A DNA stretch of 36,935 nt, taken from a virus. The stretch is taken from positions 1 through 36,935 of the IMG/VR virus record IMGVR_UViG_3300022751_000031, one strand, 5' to 3'. The position numbers were made by a program, and so were the translations under genes. Below, one piece after another: positions 21,868 to 29,118 of the stretch. Below the pieces are notes generated by a model that worked only from the letters and a program-made list of their open reading frames with translations, ran no database searches and had not been told where the DNA came from. Within the stretch, counting starts at the first letter, position 1; every line of letters starts with the position of its first letter.

Positions 21868-22538
21868 TGAAAGATATTTTCCGTATTGATTGGCTTCCTC
21901 ACAGATGGCTGCACAAAACCTCTATGTTGGAGCCTGTAGTGAGAGGTATTTATATCCAGATTGTCTGCCTGATTTATTGCAATGAAGGGGCTATTGAAAA
22001 CAATCCGAAGTGGATTTCCGGGGTTTGTAACTGTTCTCCGAGACTAGTAAAATCAGCTATTGATACATTGGTATCTGGTGATTGGTTAGAGTTTCAGGGT
22101 GATAAACTAACCCAAAAAAGAGCTGAACGTGTGCTGAGTGAGACGCGAACGCGCATCGAACACAGCTCGAACGGAGGACGAACTAAGGCTGAAAACCAAC
22201 GTAAAAATAACATTAACAAAGAGATAGTTTCTAGTGGTGTAGAAAATTCACTACGTGCCAATAACAATAACAATAACAATAACAATATAGATTACAGCTT
22301 ATTTTACCCCCCTGAAAAAGCCAAGGAAATTTACATGGAAGGTAAGGTAATAAAACTAAACTATCAGGACTATTACCGCTGGTGGAAAGAGATCATTCCC
22401 CAGATAGCAAATGAGGATGATTTTTACGAAATACTGAATGAGCGTGATGACTGGCTGGATAAGCAACCTATCGCAGCGCAAAAGAAATGGTTCATGACAA
22501 CGCCGCGCGATCTTGCTAACAAAGCAAAGGGGATATAA
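21867..22538 (+). CDS. Replication initiation / helicase-loader-like protein (DUF1376)
   Basis: A 223-aa protein. The N-terminal 90 residues match the DUF1376 winged-helix pattern (IDWLPHRWLHKTSMLEPVVR, GIYIQIVCLIYCNEGAI, then LTQKRAERVL), as in phage replication proteins that bind the origin and load helicase. A low-complexity linker with nine Asn in a row (residues 132-140) joins it to a C-terminal helical domain with YYRWWKEIIPQI. Directly behind the DnaB-type helicase, it likely does the job of lambda O/P or DnaC. No AAA+ ATPase motif is seen. Confidence 0.78.
   Translation: MKDIFRIDWLPHRWLHKTSMLEPVVRGIYIQIVCLIYCNEGAIENNPKWISGVCNCSPRLVKSAIDTLVSGDWLEFQGDKLTQKRAERVLSETRTRIEHSSNGGRTKAENQRKNNINKEIVSSGVENSLRANNNNNNNNNIDYSLFYPPEKAKEIYMEGKVIKLNYQDYYRWWKEIIPQIANEDDFYEILNERDDWLDKQPIAAQKKWFMTTPRDLANKAKGI
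22260..22286 (+). repeat. AATAAC microsatellite coding nine Asn
   Basis: Four and a half copies of AATAAC within the DUF1376 gene encode nine Asn in a row as a linker between domains. Such an array can slip in replication. Changes in units of six bases keep the frame, so linker length could vary without loss of protein. Confidence 0.85.
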
Positions 22539-22936
22539 TGAACTTTTACGAATCAGAACGATGGATTAAGCTCAGATATAAATTCTTACGGACAGTCGAG
22601 CGACAATGCTTATGCTGTGGAAACAAGAACCAAAAGACTGAATTTCACGTTGACCATATCAAGCCACGTTCAAAATACCCAGAACTAGAATACAATTTCA
22701 ATAATCTTCAATTATTATGTAAGTTATGCAATATGGGAAAGTCTAATGATTACGAGGATGATTGGAAAAAGATGAATATTCCGAAGATAAAAAAGCCTGA
22801 CCTTAGTTACCAGGGAAGATTGGATTTTATAAAACGTCAGGAATCTATAGGATTGGTAATTTCGCCGGAAGATAAGGCTAAATACCTTCGCCAAGCAGAA
22901 GATTATGAGCCATTTGAAACAGAATTAAGTAACTAA
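22538..22936 (+). CDS. HNH endonuclease
   Basis: A 132-aa protein with a complete HNH motif: Cys24 and Cys27 (CLCCG), His38-x... in VDHIKPRSK with Asp39-His40, Asn in NNLQLLC, and Cys61/Cys64 (CKLCN). The four Cys bind zinc; the DH...N...part forms the cutting site. Free-standing HNH genes in phages may act as packaging-linked nucleases, homing enzymes or repair nucleases. Its neighbour is the replication protein, so a role in replication or homing is more likely than packaging. It overlaps the previous stop by 1 bp. Confidence 0.88.
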   Translation: MNFYESERWIKLRYKFLRTVERQCLCCGNKNQKTEFHVDHIKPRSKYPELEYNFNNLQLLCKLCNMGKSNDYEDDWKKMNIPKIKKPDLSYQGRLDFIKRQESIGLVISPEDKAKYLRQAEDYEPFETELSN

Positions 22937-22960
22937 CAACACACAACAACGGAGAGATAG

Positions 22961-23191
22961 ATGACACCACTGTTAACAAAACACACAACCAATGTTCTAG
23001 GCGCTCCTAATGGTTGGGATGCTGACAAAAAAGGACCATGTTTAGGTCTTCCGGTAGCTAAATTACATGGTAATTATTACTCATACTGGAAGCCAACCTT
23101 AAAAGAACGCTTCAAGATTATTATCGGAAAGCCTATTACTTTGGTTGTTTCGTGCGAATCACACCCACCAGTGGCAATGGAGATTAACTAG
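22961..23191 (+). CDS. Conserved phage protein of unknown function
   Basis: A 76-aa protein preceded by GGAGAG. It contains YWKPTLKERFKIIIGKPITL followed by HPPVAMEI, a pattern I recognise from many small phage early proteins (Y-W-x-P-x-x-E-R, ... HPPV). The family has no assigned role. The next gene begins on the base after its stop. Confidence 0.7.
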   Translation: MTPLLTKHTTNVLGAPNGWDADKKGPCLGLPVAKLHGNYYSYWKPTLKERFKIIIGKPITLVVSCESHPPVAMEIN

Positions 23192-23398
23192 ATGACTTTA
23201 GCAACCACTGTAAGTATTGATACTGAAATAGCTCTTCTTTAAAAGCTTATCGATGATGGTAAATTAGATTCAATTATTACATTATGCATCACAGATGGCG
23301 GTATCCTCCACATTATGACCCAAGCAACCCCACTGGCAACTGTTCAGGGTATGCTTAAAAGTGGATTAAAAGCTGTTAATGATACGATTGGCGAGTAA
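23192..23398 (+). pseudogene. Small gene interrupted by an in-frame TAA
   Basis: A 69-codon frame (MTLATTVSIDTEIALL, stop, KLIDDGKLDSIITLCITDG ...) with TAA at codon 17 (23240-23242). Start and stop fit the neighbours exactly: the ATG follows the previous stop directly, and the final TAA at 23396-23398 directly precedes the next ATG. The text on both sides of the stop reads as one protein, and CAA (Gln) to TAA is the simplest change. It may be a fresh nonsense mutation, a read-through site or a base-call error. Confidence 0.6.
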
Positions 23399-23569
23399 AT
23401 GAAACCTACTAAATACAAAGGCTGGGAAATAACCCAACTACCCCACGGCTCTTACAAAGCTACTAAAGACAACCACACTATTAACTGCAGTAGCGTGTAT
23501 CTGTTGTATAAGTTAATTGATGAGGACACGAGTTTAACCAATGAAAGGCCTAAAGATGACCGTCTATGA
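23399..23569 (+). CDS. Small hypothetical protein
   Basis: A 56-aa protein beginning MKPTKYKGWEITQLPHGSYK, a beta-like opening seen in small phage proteins (G-W-x-I ... G-x-Y-x-A), followed by a helix (VYLLYKLIDED). It starts on the base after the previous stop and overlaps the next frame by 14 bp. Function is unknown. Confidence 0.6.
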   Translation: MKPTKYKGWEITQLPHGSYKATKDNHTINCSSVYLLYKLIDEDTSLTNERPKDDRL

Positions 23570-23762
23570 CCCATTAAAATTCTGGCAGCATAATGACCCA
23601 TCACTTTCTGAGCCTCAATGAATTTGCCCGCATGAATTTGAGCTTATGAATTTACCAGCTAAAGAGGGTATCTTTTACGATTCATGCGAATTATCTAGTG
23701 TTTCCCCGTGTATTCATTGTGGAAAGTCAATAGCAGAACTTAACCTGGAGGAATCAGAATGA
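23556..23762 (+). pseudogene. Small zinc-ribbon gene interrupted by an in-frame TGA
   Basis: A 69-codon frame with TGA at codon 22 (23619-23621). After it the frame continues ICPHEFELMNL ... SVSPCIHCGKSIAEL, with a CPH/C/CIHC arrangement like a zinc ribbon. TGG (Trp) before CPHEF would suit the context. The final stop overlaps the next ATG (ATGA), as expected for an intact gene. TGA serves as a normal stop in many genes here, so a general code change is ruled out; nonsense mutation or programmed read-through remain. Confidence 0.58.
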
Positions 23763-23938
23763 CTAAAGAACCTAATAGATTTGAACTAGCTATTAATATG
23801 CTGACAGGAAATTACGATAAAGGGTATATTAGGAATAACGAAAACCCTTCATATCAGGATGTATTATTAGAAGCCCTTAAACTCGCCGCTGAACACACAA
23901 GTAACCCATACAAACCTGTCGAAGAGCCATTTAAATAA
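23759..23938 (+). CDS. Small hypothetical protein ending the early operon
   Basis: A 59-aa protein preceded by a strong GGAGG site. It has helices (NRFELAINMLTGNYDKG, YQDVLLEALKLAAEHT) and a Pro-rich end. No family is recognised. A new promoter begins 5 bp after its stop. Confidence 0.62.
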   Translation: MTKEPNRFELAINMLTGNYDKGYIRNNENPSYQDVLLEALKLAAEHTSNPYKPVEEPFK

Positions 23939-23942
23939 ACAC

Positions 23943-23970
23943 TTGCAAGATATATAATACCTGATACAAT
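23943..23970 (+). promoter_or_regulatory. Promoter of the structured RNA and terminase-side block
   Basis: TTGCAA (23943-23948) and TACAAT (23965-23970) with a 16-bp spacer, matching the early promoters at 18958 and 19005. Predicted start of transcription is near 23977, at the beginning of the structured non-coding stretch. Confidence 0.72.
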
Positions 23971-23976
23971 ACCCTT

Positions 23977-24199
23977 GCTAGTCCGAACCACTGAATAGTG
24001 ATGTAGGTCTGGCAACCTGTCTTTATGTAATGCCCCTACCTAGTTTATGCCGCCTAGCTTGAGAGCAGCCGGAAATTCAGTTCAAGGACATTACTTATGG
24101 ACTGGTCCTCAACTAGAATAGTACACCGTAGCGCTTAGGTAAAAGAAGATACTTTAAATGGCCATGCAAAAACCCATTCGAGGGAACCAGTCCAAGCTA
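23977..24199 (+). ncRNA. Structured non-coding RNA or long leader
   Basis: About 220 nt without a convincing gene. Pairings visible by eye: CACT/AGTG with a GAAT loop (23989-24000); GTAGG (24003-24007) with CCTAC (24035-24039) around GGCA/TGCC; AGGAC (24085-24089) with GTCCT (24105-24109); and a long-range helix of GGACTGGT plus CCTC (24099-24110) with GAGG and ACCAGTCC (24180-24193), stacked on TAGCTT/AAGCTA (24055-24060, 24194-24199). Some helices are mutually exclusive. It ends a few bases before the ribosome site at 24204. It could be a free small RNA or a switchable leader; no known RNA family is recognised. Confidence 0.5.
24141..24156 (+). repeat. Degenerate copy of the late-region 16-bp element
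   Basis: AAAAGAAGATACTTTA matches 13 of 16 bases of the element found exactly at 26730 and 33443. It lies inside the structured RNA, 60 bp before the terminase-side gene block. Its weaker match makes this copy uncertain. Confidence 0.4.
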
Positions 24200-24215
24200 T
24201 TAAAAGGATACTAAC

Positions 24216-24392
24216 ATGCTAACACAAATCGTCTTATCCCTCGTAATCCTTGTCGTACTGGCACTGTATTACCGATACATCTCCCCAGAAGCTCGTAAGA
24301 TCGTCCCAGATGACCTCATCATGGCTATTATTAACATTGTGGTGGGTATCGTGGCTATTGCGGGTATTCTCCGAGTTTGGGCGCTTATCTAG
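24216..24392 (+). CDS. Two-span small membrane protein
   Basis: A 58-aa protein with hydrophobic segments at about residues 4-19 (QIVLSLVILVVLALYY) and 36-57 (MAIINIVVGIVAIAGILRVW), joined by a charged loop. It follows AAAAGGA by 7 bp. No family is recognised. It is the first gene after the structured leader and the only one before GroES, so its level may be set by the RNA. A role in host-membrane change or lysis timing is possible. Confidence 0.62.
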   Translation: MLTQIVLSLVILVVLALYYRYISPEARKIVPDDLIMAIINIVVGIVAIAGILRVWALI

Positions 24393-24442
24393 TGATATAT
24401 TACAAAACAATGTATGGCTATATACACCTACCATTAAACATA

Positions 24443-24471
24443 TTGCAATACATCACAGACACAGATAGTTT
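24443..24471 (+). promoter_or_regulatory. Candidate promoter before GroES
   Basis: TTGCAA (24443-24448) and TAGTTT (24466-24471) with a 17-bp spacer, in the 110-bp gap between the membrane protein and GroES. The -35 box is the same as at three other promoters of this genome; the -10 box is weak. Confidence 0.5.
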
Positions 24472-24502
24472 GGTGTGCGATGATTAACCCAAAGAGAAGA
24501 AA

Positions 24503-24781
24503 ATGAAGATCCTACACGATAACGTCCTGATTAAACGCAATGAGACAGAGGAAACCACCAAGAGCGGTATCATCCTATCCCCGTCCACAATTGACCAACC
24601 AAGTGAAGGCGTTGTAACCCACGTAGGCCCAGGATATGATCTAGGCGTTAAGCAATACAAGATGACAGTCAAGCCCGGCGACAGAGTTCTATTCCATAAA
24701 CACGCAGGAACGGACGTAAAGGTAGACGGCGAGACACTAAGACTATTGCCAGAGTCCAATATTATTGGTATATTTGAGTAA
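24503..24781 (+). CDS. groES: GroES-like co-chaperonin
   Basis: A 92-aa protein, near the usual GroES length (about 95-100). It starts LHDNVLIKRNETEETTKSGI, where bacterial GroES has V-x-V-K-R-x-x-x-E-x-x-x-GGI; ILSP is the mobile-loop tip that contacts GroEL. The GVVTHVGPG and VKPGDRVLFHKHAGTDV blocks and final IIGIFE are all classical. A phage GroES probably replaces the host version on host GroEL so that phage coat protein can fold, as known for T4 gp31. It lies just ahead of the packaging and head genes, consistent with that role. Confidence 0.93.
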   Translation: MKILHDNVLIKRNETEETTKSGIILSPSTIDQPSEGVVTHVGPGYDLGVKQYKMTVKPGDRVLFHKHAGTDVKVDGETLRLLPESNIIGIFE

Positions 24782-24812
24782 ACATAATAATAGTTAATAC
24801 AACGGAAGTACA

Positions 24813-25142
24813 ATGGCTGGTGAAGATAACATTATAGGCAAAGGATTTGATGCCAGACCTGATGCTATCAATAGAGATGGTCGCCCTAAAGGGTCACGCA
24901 ACCGCTCTACAATCGTCCGTGAGCTTATTGATGCTCTGGCAGATGGTCATGCTGATAGAACAAAGTTTGAAGTAGCTACACTGGCGGTTTTAAGCAAGGC
25001 AATGTCTGGTGATATTCAGGCTTGGGAGAAACTTGCTGACAGTGCATTCGGCAAGGTTTCAGACAAGACAGAGGTTACAAACCCTGACGGAAGTTTAACC
25101 CCCCAGTCAATTACGGTTAAAGTCGTAACGAAGAAGGAATAG
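24813..25142 (+). CDS. Terminase small subunit-like protein
   Basis: A 109-aa protein. It has the NRDGRPKGSRNRSTIVREL motif (GRPKG-S-x-NR) typical of DUF5681-like proteins that precede large terminases, then helices with AMSGDIQAWEKLADSAFGK. It probably recognises the packaging site on DNA and hands it to the large subunit. It is small for a terminase subunit but in normal order, two genes before the large subunit. Confidence 0.75.
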   Translation: MAGEDNIIGKGFDARPDAINRDGRPKGSRNRSTIVRELIDALADGHADRTKFEVATLAVLSKAMSGDIQAWEKLADSAFGKVSDKTEVTNPDGSLTPQSITVKVVTKKE

Positions 25143-25144
25143 CT

Positions 25145-25456
25145 ATGGAATACGAAGATTTAATTGGTGAGGAGGACGATTCTAAATTTGAATCTATGAT
25201 CCTAGAGTTAAGAGCTGACAGAGAAGCTGATAAAAATCGAAAGATTGAATGGGAAAAGAACGCACCTGAACGTAAGCGTATTCATGAAGAACGTATGCTT
25301 AATGATCCAATGTATAGACGTATGCAAGAGATTCTTATTGGTTCAGCAAGTATCTTAGGTAATATGTTACCTATGGTATACAATAATAATTCTATACGTT
25401 GTGATGTAATTAATATTAAAAAACCAGCCCGTTATATAGGTAAAGATGGAGCTTAG
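25145..25456 (+). CDS. Hypothetical protein between terminase subunits
   Basis: A 103-aa protein, highly charged in residues 1-65 (KFESMILELRADREADKNRK) and more hydrophobic after residue 70. No family is recognised. It starts 2 bp after the small subunit and overlaps the large subunit by 11 bp, so it may assist packaging. A second component of the small terminase complex is a possibility. Confidence 0.62.
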   Translation: MEYEDLIGEEDDSKFESMILELRADREADKNRKIEWEKNAPERKRIHEERMLNDPMYRRMQEILIGSASILGNMLPMVYNNNSIRCDVINIKKPARYIGKDGA

Positions 25457-26723
25457 TATTGCCCCTGCTTTCCAATGTCTATTCGATGAGGAAGACCCTA
25501 ACTACTTTAAACGCTACCTTGTCTGGTATGGTGGACGTGGTTCAGGCAAGACTGTAACGATTGCCAAGGCTTTGCTTATTCGTGGTATGAAGCTCCCTGA
25601 ACGTATCTTGTGCGCTCGTGAGTTTCAAAACTCTATTGGCGATTCAGTTCTGAAAACCCTGGAAGACGAGATTGACGCTTTAGGCTTAAGGGACTTCTAT
25701 ACAGTACAGAATAATGCAATATACGGTAAGAACGGAACTGAGTTTATCTTCAAGGGCCTTAGAAACAATATCCAGTCCGTAAAGTCTATGGCCGGTGTTA
25801 CTATTGTATGGTTAGAAGAGGCGCAAACGCTTTCGGATAGATCGTATGAAGTTCTTATACCTACTATTCGTGCCGATGGCTCACAGTTCCTTATTAGCTT
25901 TAACCCTGATAATGACGATGACCCAACCTATGTAAGATTCGTGGTTAATACTCCAGAGGATGCTCACGTTCAATTGGTAAACTATCCCGATAACCCTTGG
26001 TTCCCGGAAGTTCTTCAGCGGGAAATGGAACATATCAAACATAGAGACACAGACCTTTATAACCATATCTGGTTAGGCGAAACCCGTAAGAACAACGTGG
26101 GAGCTATCTATGGTAAGTGGATTAGCGAGATTGAAGAAGCGGGTCAAATCACCTCAGTTCCTTATAACCCATCATTCCCGGTTGTTGTGGCGTGGGATCT
26201 CGGATTTGGAGATAGTACAGTCCTATGGTTCCTGCAGATAGTCGGTAAAGAGCCACGTTTGATTGACTGCTATGCTAACAACATGGAAGGTCTGGACCAT
26301 TACGTTAAGGTGATTAAAGAGAAGCCATATAACTATGAGGCTCAAGTCTTACCCCATGATGCTGGTCATAACAGCCTGAGAACCGGGACGACCTTAGCAA
26401 AGCAGCTTGAGACAATGGGCCTTAAAGACCTTATCATCCTGCCAGTTGACAGTGTAGAGACTGGAATCCAGTTGGTTCGTCAGCTTATCCCTCAGTTGTG
26501 GATAGATGAGGTTAAATGCGAGAAGGGCATTAGTGCTTTAAGAAAATATCAGTATGAGTTTGATGAAGACCGTAAAGTATTCAAGAATAAGCCATTACAT
26601 AACTGGTGCTCTGATTATGCTGATAGTTTGCGTTATCTTGCTACCTATCTAAAAACTAAGAAGTCACCTATTCAGCGCATGTCTGAACCTGGGTCATCTG
26701 CTTATAATATGGGTGCTTATTAG
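25446..26723 (+). CDS. Terminase large subunit
   Basis: A 425-aa packaging motor. The ATPase has Walker A GGRGSGKT at residues 29-36 and Walker B VTIVWLEEAQT near 118-128. The nuclease half begins with VVAWDLGFGDST near residue 250 (metal-binding Asp), with LPHDAGH and DYADSLRYLATYL further on. This layout fits the Terminase_3/PBSX-type family. It powers headful DNA packaging and cuts concatemers. It is followed by a promoter and the portal gene. Confidence 0.94.
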   Translation: MELSIAPAFQCLFDEEDPNYFKRYLVWYGGRGSGKTVTIAKALLIRGMKLPERILCAREFQNSIGDSVLKTLEDEIDALGLRDFYTVQNNAIYGKNGTEFIFKGLRNNIQSVKSMAGVTIVWLEEAQTLSDRSYEVLIPTIRADGSQFLISFNPDNDDDPTYVRFVVNTPEDAHVQLVNYPDNPWFPEVLQREMEHIKHRDTDLYNHIWLGETRKNNVGAIYGKWISEIEEAGQITSVPYNPSFPVVVAWDLGFGDSTVLWFLQIVGKEPRLIDCYANNMEGLDHYVKVIKEKPYNYEAQVLPHDAGHNSLRTGTTLAKQLETMGLKDLIILPVDSVETGIQLVRQLIPQLWIDEVKCEKGISALRKYQYEFDEDRKVFKNKPLHNWCSDYADSLRYLATYLKTKKSPIQRMSEPGSSAYNMGAY

Positions 26724-26725
26724 TA

Positions 26726-26754
26726 TTGTATAAGAAGATATTCTAGGGTATCAT
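26726..26754 (+). promoter_or_regulatory. Promoter before the portal gene
   Basis: TTGTAT (26726-26731) and TATCAT (26749-26754) with a 17-bp spacer, in the gap between terminase and portal. The spacer holds the exact 16-bp element repeated before the scaffold gene. Confidence 0.5.
26730..26745 (+). repeat. Late-region 16-bp element, copy 1
   Basis: ATAAGAAGATATTCTA, identical to 33443-33458. It contains the inverted repeat AGAA-N4-TTCT, so it could bind a dimeric regulator. Both exact copies lie in gaps before head-gene blocks. Confidence 0.65.
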
Positions 26755-26778
26755 TCGTTTAAAACATGGGGTGTCAGT

Positions 26779-29118
26779 TTGGCCGATAGCATTTACGATA
26801 GTATTAAAGATCCAGTTGTTAGACGGATGTTAAAGAATTACAAGCTATCGGAAGATGCAGAGTCGGATAACCGTTCAAGAGCCTTGTATGCTATGAAGTT
26901 TCGCCGTGGTGGTGAAGCGCAATGGGATGATAAGATGCTATCGGTTCGTAAAGAGGGCAATAGACCGTCTGAATCGTATAACCAAATCCCTCAATTCCTC
27001 CATTCGTTAACAAATGATATGCGCATTAATATGCCGCAAACCCGATTCATTCCGGGTGATGACGGTGATAAGGAAATCGCTGACATTTACGAAGAGAAGG
27101 CACGTAATATCCAAGCGTCATCTGAGGGTGAAGTAGCTTATGATAATGCTGCAGACAGTCAGGCAACGATTGGTTGGGGTTACTGGCGATACATCACAGA
27201 ATATGAGAATGAAAAGTCCTTTGACCAAGAGATTAAGATTCGCTGGGTTCCTAACACTCTAGCCGTGTTTGATGATCCTAACGTATTGATGCAGGATTAC
27301 TCAGACCGTAAGTTCCTGATTGAAGTCTTCGATATGCCTGACCATGAGTTCAATGAGTACCGTGATGAAAATGATCGATACGATTCTGGTATGCTGGAAT
27401 CTATCGGTACTCAATCTCCGGGATGGGCTACAAACTGTACAGTACGTGTTGCTGAGTATTGGGAATTAACCCATGATAAGTCATTTCTCTACCGTGAGAA
27501 GCTGAAAGATGGTAAGTTCGGCGAAGTTACAGAAACTAAACCGAAAGGCGATTACGAGGAGCGAGAAGTCCTCAAGCCTAAGGTTATGTGGTATAAATGT
27601 ACCGCAACAGAGGTTTTAGAGCGTAAAGAATGGCCAGGGGTTTACATTCCTTATGTCCGTGTGTCTGGTGAGATGCAGATTATCGATGGTAAGACATATT
27701 TCTCCGGTCTTGTAGAGCCTATGATTCCTGCCCAAAAGCAATTTAATCACTGGTCCAACACTGCTACTGAAATTATGGGGATGGTTCCTCTAGCCCCTTG
27801 GATTGCTGCTGCTGGACAGATTGACCCATATAAAGAGATTTGGGATAAGTCGAATGTTAAGAAATACCCGTATTTGCCTTATGAGCCTGTTGACGTAGGT
27901 GGAAACCCATTACCGCCTCCACAGCGTTCTAGTGCATCTGCTGACGTATCGGGTGCTTTGGCTCTTGTAAATCAGGCACAGCAAAACTTTTATAACACAA
28001 CTGGTATCTTCCCTGCATCCTTAGGTAAGCAAGGGAATGAAACATCCGGTAAAGCTATTAATGCCCGTAAAGTCGAGGGAGAAACATCTACCTTCCACTT
28101 CCCTGATAACATGGCTCGTGCGTTACGTTTCGGTGGTCGTATCTTAGCTGACCTCTTTCCAAAAGTGTACGATGGTTCCCGCAAGATTCGCGGTAAGAAG
28201 GAAGATGGCACAACAACAGAATATGACATTAACAAACCTTTCAAAGACCCTAAGACTGGGGAAATGAAGGAATATGACATGACTGTTGGTACATATGATG
28301 TCATGGTTACGACTGGCCCAAGCTTCACAACGAAACGCCAAGAGTCTGCAGATGCTATGCTGACATTGGCAACCTCTACAAATCTTATGGAAGTGGCACC
28401 AGATAAGTTCTATGAAGCTCAAGACTGGCCGGGCGCTCAAGAGATTGCTGACCGATACAAGAAAGTATTACCACCTGCCTTGACAGCAGAAGACGATGAT
28501 TCTCCTATTCCACCACAAATAACTGCACAAATGGAGCAGATGAATGCTGTTATTCAACAGTTGCAAGGTCAATTAGGACAGGCAGAACAAGCTATCCAAT
28601 CGAAAGAGGCCGAGATTCAACTGAAACAGGCTGACTTACAATTAAAAGCCCAACAGATGCAGTTTGACGAACAGGACGCACAACGTCAGGCCCAGCTTGA
28701 TATGGAGAAGATTCAGTTAGACCGTGAGAAACTGGCTGTTGAAACCCTTAAGATTGAGATTCAAGGCGCGTCAGATCAGGTAAATAACGTCCCTGCTGGA
28801 GAAAGAACCATTGAACACCAAGGCGAAGAATCAGAAAATGTTCTTATTGCTAGAATCAATGATCTAAAGATGAAACGCGAACAGGAAGCTATTGACGCTC
28901 AAACGATGCAGCAAATGCAGATGCAACAACAGGCAATGGAAACAGAACGCGCCCAGATTGCCCTCTCACAAGAAGCCAATAAACAGTCTCAAACAGAGGC
29001 TTTAATGGGTACTTTAAGTGGAATTGAGCAGATGTTGGGTGGGTTAATCCAGTCTATCAATACTCCTAAAGTTGTCGTAAGGAACCCAGAAACGGGGTTA
29101 GTTGAAGGGATTCAATAA
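26779..29118 (+). CDS. Portal protein, P22 gp1-like
   Basis: A 779-aa protein, similar in length to P22 portal (about 725 aa). It starts on TTG at 26779 after a GGGGTG site; no nearer ATG fits. The core (KFRRGGEAQWDDKMLSVRK, LTNDMRINMPQTRFIPGDDG, YDNAADSQATIGWGYWRY) is typical of P22-type portals. Residues 578-665 form a long coiled coil, then a Gln/Met-rich region, corresponding to the portal barrel that extends into the head. The dodecamer would be the DNA gate. The stop overlaps the ATG of the fibre gene. Confidence 0.92.
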   Translation: MADSIYDSIKDPVVRRMLKNYKLSEDAESDNRSRALYAMKFRRGGEAQWDDKMLSVRKEGNRPSESYNQIPQFLHSLTNDMRINMPQTRFIPGDDGDKEIADIYEEKARNIQASSEGEVAYDNAADSQATIGWGYWRYITEYENEKSFDQEIKIRWVPNTLAVFDDPNVLMQDYSDRKFLIEVFDMPDHEFNEYRDENDRYDSGMLESIGTQSPGWATNCTVRVAEYWELTHDKSFLYREKLKDGKFGEVTETKPKGDYEEREVLKPKVMWYKCTATEVLERKEWPGVYIPYVRVSGEMQIIDGKTYFSGLVEPMIPAQKQFNHWSNTATEIMGMVPLAPWIAAAGQIDPYKEIWDKSNVKKYPYLPYEPVDVGGNPLPPPQRSSASADVSGALALVNQAQQNFYNTTGIFPASLGKQGNETSGKAINARKVEGETSTFHFPDNMARALRFGGRILADLFPKVYDGSRKIRGKKEDGTTTEYDINKPFKDPKTGEMKEYDMTVGTYDVMVTTGPSFTTKRQESADAMLTLATSTNLMEVAPDKFYEAQDWPGAQEIADRYKKVLPPALTAEDDDSPIPPQITAQMEQMNAVIQQLQGQLGQAEQAIQSKEAEIQLKQADLQLKAQQMQFDEQDAQRQAQLDMEKIQLDREKLAVETLKIEIQGASDQVNNVPAGERTIEHQGEESENVLIARINDLKMKREQEAIDAQTMQQMQMQQQAMETERAQIALSQEANKQSQTEALMGTLSGIEQMLGGLIQSINTPKVVVRNPETGLVEGIQ

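Noticed and set aside
22258-22290. AATAAC repeat as replication origin iterons
   Set aside because: It is a coding microsatellite for an Asn linker; the unit lacks the length and symmetry of iterons.
23192-23762. Genome-wide reassignment of TGA or TAA as sense codons
   Set aside because: Both TGA and TAA end many full-length genes here in precise ATGA and TAATG overlaps, so stops keep their usual meaning.
24076-24095. tRNA-like T-loop (GTTCAAG) in the 24-kb leader
   Set aside because: The flanking bases do not form a T-arm stem and no acceptor or anticodon arm is found.
24047-24121. A 24-codon frame inside the structured RNA region
   Set aside because: It lacks a ribosome site, is very short and is not linked to neighbouring genes.
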